Source: Arsenophonus sp046530735 (GTDB taxonomy: Bacteria > Pseudomonadota > Gammaproteobacteria > Enterobacterales > Enterobacteriaceae). Taken from it: a stretch of DNA of 30,407 nt. Positions within the stretch are counted from its first letter, which is position 1. The number at the start of each line of letters is the position of its first letter. Below are positions 10,024-18,219 of this stretch, one piece after another. Location of the stretch: the NCBI GenBank assembly GCA_046530735.1, contig JBHEQV010000027.1, forward strand, positions 1 through 30,407, read 5' to 3'. The translations under genes and the position numbers were made by a program. The notes under the pieces were generated by a model, which was not told the origin of the DNA, did no database searches, and was given only the letters and a program-made list of their open reading frames with translations.

Positions 10024-10100
10024 GGAATGTTTCCTGTCGGAGTTAAACCTATGAAGAAGAAGTGGTTTTTATCTACTCCCTCCTAAACCAGTGTAATACT

Positions 10101-10132
10101 TTATAAAGCTAAGTAGAGACTAAGCTTTATAA
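10101..10132 (-). other. rpoB-rpoC intercistronic hairpin
   Basis: A perfect 10-base inverted repeat (10101-10110 TTATAAAGCT and 10123-10132 AGCTTTATAA) encloses a 12-base centre that can extend the stem by about three pairs. It lies between rpoB and rpoC, right after the rpoB stop. On the minus strand no U-run follows, so it is not a typical terminator; a role in RNA processing or stability is inference. Confidence 0.55.
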
Positions 10133-10141
10133 CATCATTTA

Positions 10142-13100
10142 TTATTCATCTTCCAGTTCAATGTTAATACCTAACGAGCGTATCTCTTTCAATAATACAT
10201 TAAAAGATTCCGGCATCCCTGCTTCCATCTGATGATTGCCGTCTACGATATTTTTATACATCTTAGTACGTCCGTTCACATCATCGGATTTAACGGTGAG
10301 CATTTCTTGCAAGATGTAAGCGGCGCCATATGCTTCTAAAGCCCAAACTTCCATCTCACCAAAACGCTGACCACCAAACTGTGCTTTACCACCCAACGGT
10401 TGTTGAGTAACCAGACTATAGGAGCCTGTTGAACGTGCATGCATTTTATCATCAACAAGATGATTTAGTTTCAGCATATACATATAACCAACTGTCACTT
10501 GACGTTCAAATTTCTCTCCTGTACAACCATCATACAATGTAATCTGACCAGAAGCTGGTAACTCAGCTAAAGTCAATAGTTCTTTTATTTCATTTTCTTT
10601 TGCACCATCAAAGACCGGTGTCGCAATTGGCATACCTTTTTTTAAATTATCTGCTAATCTCAGAACTTCTTCATCAGAAAAGATACTTAGATCAACTTTC
10701 TGACGAGGATCATCTCCTAAATCATAAGCTTTCTGAATAAATTCTCTTAATCTGGCTACTTTACGTTCTTGTTTCAGCATGATATTGATCTTATCTCCAA
10801 TACCTTTAGCAGCCATTCCCAAATGAGTCTCCAGAATTTGTCCAATATTCATACGTGATGGTACACCAAGTGGGTTCAAAACGATATCAACATGGTTACC
10901 ACTTTCATCGTAAGGCATGTCTTCAACAGGGTTAATTTTTGAAATAACCCCTTTATTACCATGCCGACCAGCCATTTTATCGCCAAGTTGAATTTGACGT
11001 TTTAGTGCCAAATAAACTTTAACGATTTTTAATACGCCTGGCGCTAAATCATCTCCTTGAGTGATCTTGCGACGTTTTGCCTCTAGTTTATTCTCAAATT
11101 CAGCTTTAAGTTCATTATATTCCTCAGTTAATTGTTTTAACTGATTTTGTTTTTCTTCATACTTTAAAGATAACCCTAACCAACGTTCATGTGGTAATTT
11201 ATCTAGCTTTTCACCTTCAATACCGCCATTAGTTAATACTGCTCGGATACGGGCAAATAAACCTGCTTTAAAAATACTCAATTCTTCAGTTAAGTCTTTC
11301 TTTGCATCACGAAGCTGCATTTCTTCAATTTCTAACGCACGTTTATCTTTCTCTACGCCATCGCGCGTAAATATTTGAACATCAATAACCGTTGCTGATA
11401 CCCCATTTGGTACCTTTAGTGAAGAATCCTTGACGTCAGAAGCTTTTTCACCAAAAATAGCGCGTAACAATTTCTCTTCTGGCGTTAATTGCGTTTCACC
11501 TTTTGGTGTTACCTTACCAACCAGAATATCACCACCTCTTACTTCTGCACCGATATAAACAATACCTGATTCATCTAATTTAGATAATGCAGCTTCACCT
11601 ACGTTAGGAATATCTGCTGTAATTTCTTCTGGCCCTAATTTAGTATCACGCGATACACAAGCTAATTCCTGGATATGAATAGTAGTAAAACGATCTTCCT
11701 GTACCACTCGTTCAGATACTAAAATAGAATCTTCAAAGTTATAACCATTCCAAGGCATGAATGCTACACGCATATTTTGCCCAAGCGCTAATTCACCTAA
11801 ATCTGTTGATGGTCCATCAGCCAAAACATCGCCACGTTCAATCAGATCACCAAGCGAAACACATGGCATCTGATTAATGCAAGTGTTCTGATTAGAACGC
11901 GTATATTTAGTAAGATTGTAGATATCAATGCTGGATTTACCAAGATGCATTTCATCTTCATTAACTTTAATAACAATACGTGAAGCATCAACATACTGAA
12001 CAGTGCCACCACGTTTAGCCACGGCTGTTACTCCAGAGTCAACAGCAACGGCACGTTCCATGCCTGTTCCAACCAATGGTTTATCTGATCGTAATGTCGG
12101 TACTGCTTGCCGTTGCATGTTCGCGCCCATTAATGCACGGTTTGCATCATCATGCTCAAGAAATGGAATTAATGAAGCACCAACAGAAACAACCTGCTGA
12201 GTTGAAACGTCCATATATTCTACTTGCTCTTGGCTAAATAAACTAGATTCACCTTTGTTACGGCAAGTGATTAATTCTTCAACAAACCAACCATGATCAT
12301 CTAAAACAGTATTCGCCTGAGCAATGATGTAGTTACCTTCTTCAATTGCTGATAAATAATGAATTTCATCAGTAACGATACCATCTCGTACCAAACGATA
12401 AGGTGTTTCCAAAAAACCATACTTATTAGTTTGAGCATAGACAGATAATGAGTTAATTAAACCGATATTTGGCCCTTCAGGCGTCTCAATTGGACATACA
12501 CGCCCGTAGTGAGTTGGATGTACGTCACGAACTTCAAAGCCAGCTCGCTCCCGTGTTAATCCACCAGGACCTAATGCTGAAATACGGCGTTTATGTGTGA
12601 TTTCAGACAGTGGGTTATTCTGATCCATAAACTGTGATAATTGACTTGAACCAAAAAATTCTTTAACTGCAGCAGAAATCGGTTTCGCGTTAATCATATC
12701 CTGAGGCATTAATACATCTAAATCACCTAATGATAGACGCTCTTTAACTGCACGCTCAACTCGTATTAAACCAACTCGAAACTGATTTTCAGCCATTTCG
12801 CCAACTGAACGAATGCGGCGGTTACCTAAATGGTCAATATCATCAACTTCACCTTTACCGTTACGAATATCGATGAGTTTTTTCATTACATCGATGATAT
12901 CTTGTTTGCTCAAGATATTTAAGCCTTCAATCGCTTCACGATTTAGTGAACGATTAAATTTCATGCGTCCTACAGCACAAAGATCATAACGTTCTTCAGA
13001 AAAGAATAAGTTCTCAAACAGATTTTCTGCTGCTTCACGAGTAGGTGGCTCACCTGGACGCATCATGCGATAAATTTCAACTAATGCACTTAAACGATCA

Positions 13101-14170
13101 TTTGTTGGATCAGTACGCAATGTTTCAGAAATATATGATCCATGATCTAAGTCATTAGTAAATAAGGTCTCAACAGTTTTATGAGCACCTTGACTTAAAC
13201 GTGTCAATATTTCTATAGAAAGCTCTGTATTAGCTGTACAAATTAATTCGCCGGTATTTTTATTAAAGTAATCTTTAGCTACCACTTTACCAGCAATATA
13301 TTCAATAGGTACTTCAATTCTGGTGATTTGATCTTTTTCTAGCTGACGGATCTGACGTGCAGTAATACGGCGGCCTTTTTCAATATAGACTGTACCGTTT
13401 GCTTCAATATCAAAAGAAGCGGTTTCACCACGCAAACGTTCAGGGATTAATGTCATCAACAGTTTATTATTACTGATTTTAAAAATCGTCTTCTCAAAAA
13501 AGAGATTCAGGATTTCTTCAGTAGCATAATCCATCGCACGTAGAATAATTGTTGCCGGTAATTTACGACGGCGATCAATACGAACGAAAAGATTATCTTT
13601 AGGGTCAAATTCAAAATCTAACCATGAACCACGGTAAGGAATAATACGTGCATTATATAGTACCTTACCTGAAGAATGAGTTTTACCTTTATCGCTATCA
13701 AAAAATACACCAGGACTACGATGTAATTGAGAAACAATAACACGCTCTGTACCATTGATAATAAAAGTACCATTATCTGTCATGAGTGGAATTTCACCCA
13801 TGTAAACTTCTTGCTCTTTTATATCTTTTACTGTTCCTTCTGGTACTTCACGCTCGTAAATAACAAGGCGTAGTTTAACCCGTAAAGGAGCAGAATAAGT
13901 GACACTACGGATCTGACATTCTTTAACATCAAATACAGGTTCACCAAGATGGTAGCTAACATATTGCAATTCAGCATTGCCACTGTAGCTTTGAATTGGA
14001 AATACAGAACGGAATGCTGCTTCCAGTCCATTCTGACCTTCTACATCTTGCTCGATAAACTTAGCGAACGAGTCAAGTTGGATAGATAAAAGATAAGGAA
14101 CATCCAAAATTTGCGGACGTTTGCCAAAATCTTTACGAATACGTTTTTTCTCGGTATAGGAGTAAACCAT
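10142..14170 (-). CDS. rpoB: RNA polymerase beta subunit
   Basis: Beta subunit of RNA polymerase, 1342 residues, the same length as E. coli and collinear with it. The start MVYSYTEKKRIRKDFGKRP and the end GINIELEDE match the family. The rifampicin-binding segment GSSQLSQFMDQNNPLSEITH near 507-526 continues into KRRISALGPGG. Q513, D516, H526 and S531 are all the usual sensitive-type residues. The DDRGH/KMAGRHGNKGVISK region and the sigma and beta' contact segments are intact. ATG start at 14168-14170. It follows rplL after 345 bases containing an attenuator-like hairpin, and precedes rpoC. Confidence 0.99.
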   Translation of the reverse strand: MVYSYTEKKRIRKDFGKRPQILDVPYLLSIQLDSFAKFIEQDVEGQNGLEAAFRSVFPIQSYSGNAELQYVSYHLGEPVFDVKECQIRSVTYSAPLRVKLRLVIYEREVPEGTVKDIKEQEVYMGEIPLMTDNGTFIINGTERVIVSQLHRSPGVFFDSDKGKTHSSGKVLYNARIIPYRGSWLDFEFDPKDNLFVRIDRRRKLPATIILRAMDYATEEILNLFFEKTIFKISNNKLLMTLIPERLRGETASFDIEANGTVYIEKGRRITARQIRQLEKDQITRIEVPIEYIAGKVVAKDYFNKNTGELICTANTELSIEILTRLSQGAHKTVETLFTNDLDHGSYISETLRTDPTNDRLSALVEIYRMMRPGEPPTREAAENLFENLFFSEERYDLCAVGRMKFNRSLNREAIEGLNILSKQDIIDVMKKLIDIRNGKGEVDDIDHLGNRRIRSVGEMAENQFRVGLIRVERAVKERLSLGDLDVLMPQDMINAKPISAAVKEFFGSSQLSQFMDQNNPLSEITHKRRISALGPGGLTRERAGFEVRDVHPTHYGRVCPIETPEGPNIGLINSLSVYAQTNKYGFLETPYRLVRDGIVTDEIHYLSAIEEGNYIIAQANTVLDDHGWFVEELITCRNKGESSLFSQEQVEYMDVSTQQVVSVGASLIPFLEHDDANRALMGANMQRQAVPTLRSDKPLVGTGMERAVAVDSGVTAVAKRGGTVQYVDASRIVIKVNEDEMHLGKSSIDIYNLTKYTRSNQNTCINQMPCVSLGDLIERGDVLADGPSTDLGELALGQNMRVAFMPWNGYNFEDSILVSERVVQEDRFTTIHIQELACVSRDTKLGPEEITADIPNVGEAALSKLDESGIVYIGAEVRGGDILVGKVTPKGETQLTPEEKLLRAIFGEKASDVKDSSLKVPNGVSATVIDVQIFTRDGVEKDKRALEIEEMQLRDAKKDLTEELSIFKAGLFARIRAVLTNGGIEGEKLDKLPHERWLGLSLKYEEKQNQLKQLTEEYNELKAEFENKLEAKRRKITQGDDLAPGVLKIVKVYLALKRQIQLGDKMAGRHGNKGVISKINPVEDMPYDESGNHVDIVLNPLGVPSRMNIGQILETHLGMAAKGIGDKINIMLKQERKVARLREFIQKAYDLGDDPRQKVDLSIFSDEEVLRLADNLKKGMPIATPVFDGAKENEIKELLTLAELPASGQITLYDGCTGEKFERQVTVGYMYMLKLNHLVDDKMHARSTGSYSLVTQQPLGGKAQFGGQRFGEMEVWALEAYGAAYILQEMLTVKSDDVNGRTKMYKNIVDGNHQMEAGMPESFNVLLKEIRSLGINIELEDE

Positions 14171-14444
14171 AGGGTTCCTCAGCTTACTGATCAGTGGCCA
14201 CTCTGTCCGTCCTAAAGGACGGCATCTGCAACACTATTTTTGGAATCAAAACAGATTATTTTCATAATACTTATTTCTATTACTCTTAAATCATTTCATT
14301 GCATTATAGATACAAAACTTTAATTAATTGTTAGAGTCATAAACACAGTATATTAAGTCGTCAATAGCAAAAAGTATTGAAAAATAACTCAGTAACTAAA
14401 CAGTGTGAAATATTACTGATACCTTAATGCGCTTTAATATAGCG
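14171..14444 (-). promoter_or_regulatory. rpoB leader region with hairpins
   Basis: Untranslated stretch between the rplL-distal attenuator and rpoB. A six-base stem CCGTCC/GGACGG with a TAAA loop lies at 14207-14222, followed towards rpoB by the 10-base palindrome ACTGATCAGT and by TGGCCA. A second small stem, GCGCT/AGCGC, is at 14429-14445. In E. coli this interval carries an attenuator and an RNase III processing site that tune rpoBC expression relative to the ribosomal genes. The hairpins suit such a role but I cannot identify a cleavage site. The part from about 14230 to 14420 shows no other feature. Confidence 0.45.
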
Positions 14445-14476
14445 CAAAAAAGCTGGTGACTAAAAAATCACCAGCT
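14445..14476 (-). terminator. Attenuator-like terminator between rplL and rpoB
   Basis: On the minus strand AGCTGGTGA (14476-14468), an 8-base loop and TCACCAGCT (14459-14451) are followed directly by six T residues, a textbook intrinsic terminator shape. It lies 40 bases after rplL but rpoB and rpoC continue beyond it without an obvious promoter, so it most likely acts as a partial terminator, as in the E. coli rplL-rpoB gap. A short imperfect stem AGCCTA/TAGGCT lies between it and rplL. Confidence 0.75.
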
Positions 14477-14515
14477 GTTAGCCTATAACATTAGGCTGTT
14501 AACTTAAAGGAAAGC

Positions 14516-14878
14516 TTATTTAATTTCAACAGAAGCACCAACCGCTTCCAGCGATTTCTTCAGTGTTTCAGATTCTTCCTTGCTTACTGCTTCTTTAATT
14601 GTTGTTGGCGCTGATTCTACCATGTCTTTAGCTTCTTTTAGCCCCAAACCAGTTACCGTACGAATAGCTTTAATAACTGCAACTTTGTTAGCACCGATAG
14701 CAGATAAGATAACTTCAAATTCAGTTTTTTCTTCAACTACTGTTTCAATAATAGGTGCGGCAACAGCACCTGCTGCTGAAACACCAAACTTATCTTCCAT
14801 CATAGTGATCAGTGCAACAACGTCCATTACAGACATCTCTGCAATCGTATCAAGAATTTGTTCTTTAGTTATAGACAT
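14516..14878 (-). CDS. rplL: 50S ribosomal protein L7/L12
   Basis: Forms the flexible stalk of the large ribosomal subunit that recruits translation GTPases. It has 120 residues (E. coli 121). The N-terminal dimerisation and L10-binding helix region MSITKEQILDTIAEMSVMDV is followed by a short alanine-rich hinge and the C-terminal globular domain, EKTEFEVILSAIGANKVAVI then TGLGLKEAKDMVESAP. It lies 59 bases after rplJ with AGGAACC ahead of the ATG. The hinge is one or two residues different from E. coli; otherwise it is ordinary. Confidence 0.98.
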   Translation of the reverse strand: MSITKEQILDTIAEMSVMDVVALITMMEDKFGVSAAGAVAAPIIETVVEEKTEFEVILSAIGANKVAVIKAIRTVTGLGLKEAKDMVESAPTTIKEAVSKEESETLKKSLEAVGASVEIK

Positions 14879-14937
14879 AACAAGGGTTCCTAAAATTTAG
14901 AAATATTTTACTTTAAAAAGCAATGACTTGAATAGTC

Positions 14938-15435
14938 TTAATCAGCTTCTTTTTGATCGCGTAGTGTCGCCATAATGCGAACTAATTTACCTGCAAAAGC
15001 TTCTTTCATGGTTGACATTAGACGCGAAATTGCTTCATCGTAAGTTGGAAGAGTTGCCAAACGATCGATTTGATTTGCTGGAATAAACTTTCCTTCAAAG
15101 GCTGCTGCTTTAATTTCGAAAGCTTGATTTGCTTTCGCAAATTCTTTAAATAAACGAGCTGCTACGCCTGGATGTTCTTTAGAAAAAGCAATTAAGGTTG
15201 GACCAATAAACGCTTTTTTAAGGCACTCATAAGTAGTACCTTTAACAACACGGCGCATCAACGTATTACGAACGACACGAAGATAAACACCTGATTCGCG
15301 ACTTGCTTTACGCAAGTTAGTCATTTTATTTACAGGTACACCACGAGAATCTGCGAGAACTACAGACACCGCACCTTTAGCTAGTTCGCTAACTTCAGCA
15401 ACAATTGCTTGTTTATCTTGAAGATTTAGTGCCAT
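14938..15435 (-). CDS. rplJ: 50S ribosomal protein L10
   Basis: Base of the L7/L12 stalk: binds 23S rRNA through its N-terminal domain and L12 dimers through its C-terminal helix. It has 165 residues, as in E. coli, starting MALNLQDKQAIVAEVSELAK and including VVRNTLMRRVVKGT and a C-terminal helix ending ALRDQKEAD-like (ATLRDQKEAD). The start has a strong AGGAG site and sits in the CCAGGAGAAAGAAGCTAATG context seen in E. coli. It is the first gene of the rplJL-rpoBC part and is preceded by a 300-base leader, where L10-L12 binding would give autogenous control. Confidence 0.98.
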   Translation of the reverse strand: MALNLQDKQAIVAEVSELAKGAVSVVLADSRGVPVNKMTNLRKASRESGVYLRVVRNTLMRRVVKGTTYECLKKAFIGPTLIAFSKEHPGVAARLFKEFAKANQAFEIKAAAFEGKFIPANQIDRLATLPTYDEAISRLMSTMKEAFAGKLVRIMATLRDQKEAD

Positions 15436-15735
15436 TAGCTTCTTTCTCCTGGATTAATTGGGTTACCTGGACTCATTTCACTGAGAGCATCCTATATATA
15501 TTGGTATTAATACAGTGAGCAGAATCCATAAATTAATATTGGGCTGGCTCTGCACCATCTAAAGTAGGATATTAAGTTATACGTACAGTTACGATCTTGT
15601 AGTGGTCCTTAAATAAGGTTAAAGGCACCAACCTAAATTCAGCGTTTATTATTTTCTTATAGAAATAAGAAACAAATAGGATGTTAAATTTTATATAAAT
15701 TTAATACAAAGGTAAAGCTGAAATGATATTCAAAA
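15436..15735 (-). promoter_or_regulatory. L10-type leader upstream of rplJ
   Basis: The 300-base gap between rplA and rplJ has no open frame, but pieces resemble the E. coli rplJ leader, notably GACCACTACAAGATCGTAAC and GATTCTGCTCACTGTATT on the minus strand, and the CCAGGAG site before rplJ. In enterobacteria the L10(L12)4 complex binds this leader and blocks rplJ-rplL translation. Position, length and these blocks support the same role here. I did not fold the RNA or confirm the L10-binding kink. Confidence 0.5.
15688..15716 (-). promoter_or_regulatory. Candidate promoter for rplJ
   Basis: On the minus strand TTTACC, a 17-base spacer and TAAAAT lie 20-48 bases after the rplA stop, where E. 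coli has its L10 promoter. The DNA is A+T-rich, so chance matches are likely; only the spacing and location argue for it. Confidence 0.4.
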
Positions 15736-16437
15736 TTATCCTGAAGCAGATAATCCTGTTTGATCAACGGTAACCCCTCCTCCCATCGTGGTAGATAGGC
15801 TAATTTTCTTAATATAAACACCTTTAGCAGAAGCGGGTTTTGCTTTTTTCAACGCAACCAATAGCGCTTCAAGATTTTCTTTTAATTTAAAATCGGTAAA
15901 ATCAACTTTACCGATACTGCTATGAATGATACCGCTTTTATCATTACGGTAATGGATCTGGCCCGCTTTGGCATTTTGAATCGCTTTAGTGATATTAGAT
16001 GTTACTGTGCCAACTTTTGGGTTTGGCATTAAACCACGGGGTCCTAAAATTTGACCTAACTGGCCAACAATGCGCATTGCGTCTGGCGAAGCAATAACTA
16101 TATCAAAGTTCATTTCACCTGTTTTAATTTTATCCGCCAGATCTTCCATCCCAACTAATTCAGCTCCAGTAGCTGTTGCAGCTTCAGCATTGGCTCCTTG
16201 AGTAAATACAGCAACACGAACAGAACGACCTGTACCATGCGGTAAAATAGTTGCACCACGAACATTTTGATCAGATTTACGTGCATCGATGCCAAGATTA
16301 ATTGCAACGTCAACACTTTCTACAAATTTAGCCGTCGCTAATTCCTTCAAGAGTGTAATTGCTTCAGTAATATCATACTGTTTAATTGCATCAATTTTTT
16401 CACGAATATTTCGTAGACGCTTGGTTAGATTAGTCAT
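15736..16437 (-). CDS. rplA: 50S ribosomal protein L1
   Basis: Binds 23S rRNA at the L1 stalk near the E site and, in enterobacteria, represses its own rplK-rplA message. It has 233 residues (E. coli 234) and matches across the whole length: MTNLTKRLRNIREKID at the start, ILPHGTGRSVRVAVFTQG, then ILGPRGLMPNPKVGTVTSN. The ATG lies 3 bases after the rplK stop, so the two are translationally close. The 300-base L10 leader follows. Confidence 0.98.
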   Translation of the reverse strand: MTNLTKRLRNIREKIDAIKQYDITEAITLLKELATAKFVESVDVAINLGIDARKSDQNVRGATILPHGTGRSVRVAVFTQGANAEAATATGAELVGMEDLADKIKTGEMNFDIVIASPDAMRIVGQLGQILGPRGLMPNPKVGTVTSNITKAIQNAKAGQIHYRNDKSGIIHSSIGKVDFTDFKLKENLEALLVALKKAKPASAKGVYIKKISLSTTMGGGVTVDQTGLSASG

Positions 16438-16440
16438 TCA

Positions 16441-16869
16441 TTAACCCTCTACTATCAAGCCCATAGAACGAGTAGTGCCTTCAATTGAACGCATCATTGC
16501 TTCAATATTAGCCCCTGTCATATCTATAGATTTTGTTTCTGCAATTTCACGAATTTGTGCGATGGTTACTTTTCCAACTTTTTCCTTATTTTGTTTACTG
16601 GAACCTAACTTAACACCCGCCGCTTTTTTTAGTAAAATCGCAGCAGGAGGTGTCTTAGTTATAAATGTAAATGAACGGTCTGAATAGACAGTGATTACAA
16701 CTGGAATTGGTAAGCCTTTTTCTAAGCTATCTGTTTTAGCATTAAATGCTTTACAAAATTCTATGATATTCACACCTTTTTGACCTAAAGCTGGACCAAC
16801 AGGAGGACTAGGATTAGCCATGCCTGCTGCAATTTGCAGCTTAACGTAGGCTTGCACTTTCTTAGCCAT
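16441..16869 (-). CDS. rplK: 50S ribosomal protein L11
   Basis: Binds the GTPase-associated centre of 23S rRNA and is needed for RelA signalling and release-factor action. It has 142 residues, as in E. coli. The N-terminal domain holds the proline-rich segment MANPSPPVGPALGQKGVNI, and the C-terminal RNA-binding domain ends IEAMMRSIEGTTRSMGLIVE. AAGGAAATATTC precedes the ATG. It has its own promoter upstream (16970-16998) and lies 3 bases before rplA. Confidence 0.98.
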   Translation of the reverse strand: MAKKVQAYVKLQIAAGMANPSPPVGPALGQKGVNIIEFCKAFNAKTDSLEKGLPIPVVITVYSDRSFTFITKTPPAAILLKKAAGVKLGSSKQNKEKVGKVTIAQIREIAETKSIDMTGANIEAMMRSIEGTTRSMGLIVEG

Positions 16870-16969
16870 GAATATTTCCTTTAATTTGATAATATTGTTT
16901 CAATTATGAAATTCCCATATGTATATAATAACCTGTTTAATTTCAGGCGATAAAAAATAAAAACGCGGG

Positions 16970-16998
16970 ATTCTAGCTAAATTTCCCACTTTTTACAA
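16970..16998 (-). promoter_or_regulatory. rplK (L11) promoter
   Basis: The minus strand carries TTGTAA (16998-16993), a 17-base spacer and TAGAAT (16975-16970), followed by a CCCGCG start region. The block TTGTAAAAAGTGGGAAAT then GCTAGAATCCCGCG closely resembles, as I recall it, the E. coli L11 promoter in the same nusG-rplK gap. About 100 bases of leader follow before rplK, which suits L1-mediated repression. Confidence 0.75.
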
Positions 16999-17019
16999 GT
17001 AAGTTGTGTAATAAATTAT

Positions 17020-17059
17020 ACTTTTATACTTTTATACTTTTATACTTTTATACTTTTAT
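17020..17059. repeat. Five tandem copies of the 8-base unit ACTTTTAT at the nusG stop
   Basis: Five exact copies of ACTTTTAT follow head to tail. The last copy contains the nusG stop codon (TAA on the minus strand, 17056-17058), so the array begins inside the stop codon and runs into the gap before rplK. It looks like slipped-strand expansion in A+T-rich sequence; copy number probably varies between strains. Confidence 0.93.
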
Positions 17060-17601
17060 ATTTTTTCTACTTGACTAAAATCTAGCTCTACTGGAGTTGC
17101 ACGACCAAAAATAGAAACTGATACTTTGAGACGGCTTTTCTCATAGTCAACTTCTTCAACGATACCGTTGAAATCTGCAAATGGACCATCAGTAACGCGA
17201 ACCATTTCTCCTGGCTCAAATAATGTTTTTGGTCGTGGTTTATCTCCTACTTGCTGTAAGCGATTCATGATCGCATCAACTTCTTTATCGCTAATAGAAG
17301 CTGGGCGATCTGGTGTGCCGCCAATAAAACCCATAATACGTGGTACACTACGCACTAAATGCCAGCTATCATTATCCATAGTCATTTGAACTAAAACATA
17401 TCCTGGAAAGAATTTCCGTTCACTTTTACGACGTTGGCCACTTCGAATTTCCATCACTTCTTCGGTTGGCACCATAACTTTACCAAACTTATCTTCCATA
17501 GCAAGTAACTTAATATGCTCACGCAATGACTGAGCAGCTCTAGCTTCAAAACCAGAAAATGCTTGAATAACATACCAGCGTTTTTTAGGGAATTCAGACA
17601 T
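17056..17601 (-). CDS. nusG: Transcription termination/antitermination factor NusG
   Basis: Binds RNA polymerase, raises elongation processivity, works with Rho, and couples to the ribosome through S10. It has 181 residues, as in E. coli. The NGN domain covers about residues 5-110 (KKRWYVIQAFSGFEARAAQS, KFFPGYVLVQM, WHLVRSVPRIMGFIGG), and the KOW domain covers 125-181 (FEPGEMVRVTDGPFADFNG, FGRATPVELDFSQVEKI). The ATG lies one base after the secE stop. The stop codon is embedded in an 8-base tandem repeat; the end VEKI differs from E. coli VEKA only in the last residue. Confidence 0.98.
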   Translation of the reverse strand: MSEFPKKRWYVIQAFSGFEARAAQSLREHIKLLAMEDKFGKVMVPTEEVMEIRSGQRRKSERKFFPGYVLVQMTMDNDSWHLVRSVPRIMGFIGGTPDRPASISDKEVDAIMNRLQQVGDKPRPKTLFEPGEMVRVTDGPFADFNGIVEEVDYEKSRLKVSVSIFGRATPVELDFSQVEKI

Positions 17602-17602
17602 C

Positions 17603-17986
17603 TTAAAACCTCAGGCCTGTAATAAATGAAACTAAACGCATCAGTATACCATCTAATCCAAAAAGAATTAATGCCATAACGACAGTAACTGCTGCAACAA
17701 TTAATGTTGTCTGTAATGATTCCTGACGCGTTGGCCAAATGACTTTACGCATCTCAATACGAGCTTCGTGAAAAAATGCTAAAGTTGCTTTTCCTTTTGT
17801 TGTCCACAATGCAATGCCACTAGCAAGTAAGGTAAAAACAACAATTGCTATGACACGTAATGCAAGATTGTATTGTCGGAAATAGTAATTACCAACAATA
17901 GCAATAATTAAAAGAATTGCGACTAGTAGCCATTTTACTACATCAAAACTACGTCTGCTTTCTTGAGAATCGCTATTCACACTCAT
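17603..17986 (-). CDS. secE: Preprotein translocase subunit SecE
   Basis: Inner-membrane clamp of the SecYEG channel. It has 127 residues, as in E. coli, with three hydrophobic segments at about 17-35, 43-62 and 92-116, and the conserved cytosolic amphipathic helix EMRKVIWPTRQES at 78-90 before the last segment. ATG at 17984-17986. It follows the tuf pseudogene after a 233-base gap with no clear hairpin, and is transcribed with nusG. Confidence 0.97.
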   Translation of the reverse strand: MSVNSDSQESRRSFDVVKWLLVAILLIIAIVGNYYFRQYNLALRVIAIVVFTLLASGIALWTTKGKATLAFFHEARIEMRKVIWPTRQESLQTTLIVAAVTVVMALILFGLDGILMRLVSFITGLRF

Positions 17987-18219
17987 AAATCAACCCGATT
18001 ACCATGATATAATTAAAAGTTAATTTGTCTCGTAAAACAATTTTAATTTGACTGAAATAAAACATATCACTAGTCTATCTGACTTTACGCCATAAATCAG
18101 TATGGCATCAAGTATTAAGAAACATTCAATAATTTCTATATCAGAGTTTATCTCATTAATAATTGACAATATAAACTATTGATAAAATATATTTTTAAGT
18201 TATTTTATTGATTTAAAAA

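Noticed and set aside
12541..12660. Possible rifampicin-resistance changes in rpoB
   Set aside because: The segment around residues 507-533 has the usual sensitive-type residues throughout.
17454..17738. Minus-strand 94-codon frame across nusG and secE
   Set aside because: It is an alternative frame of two well-matched genes.
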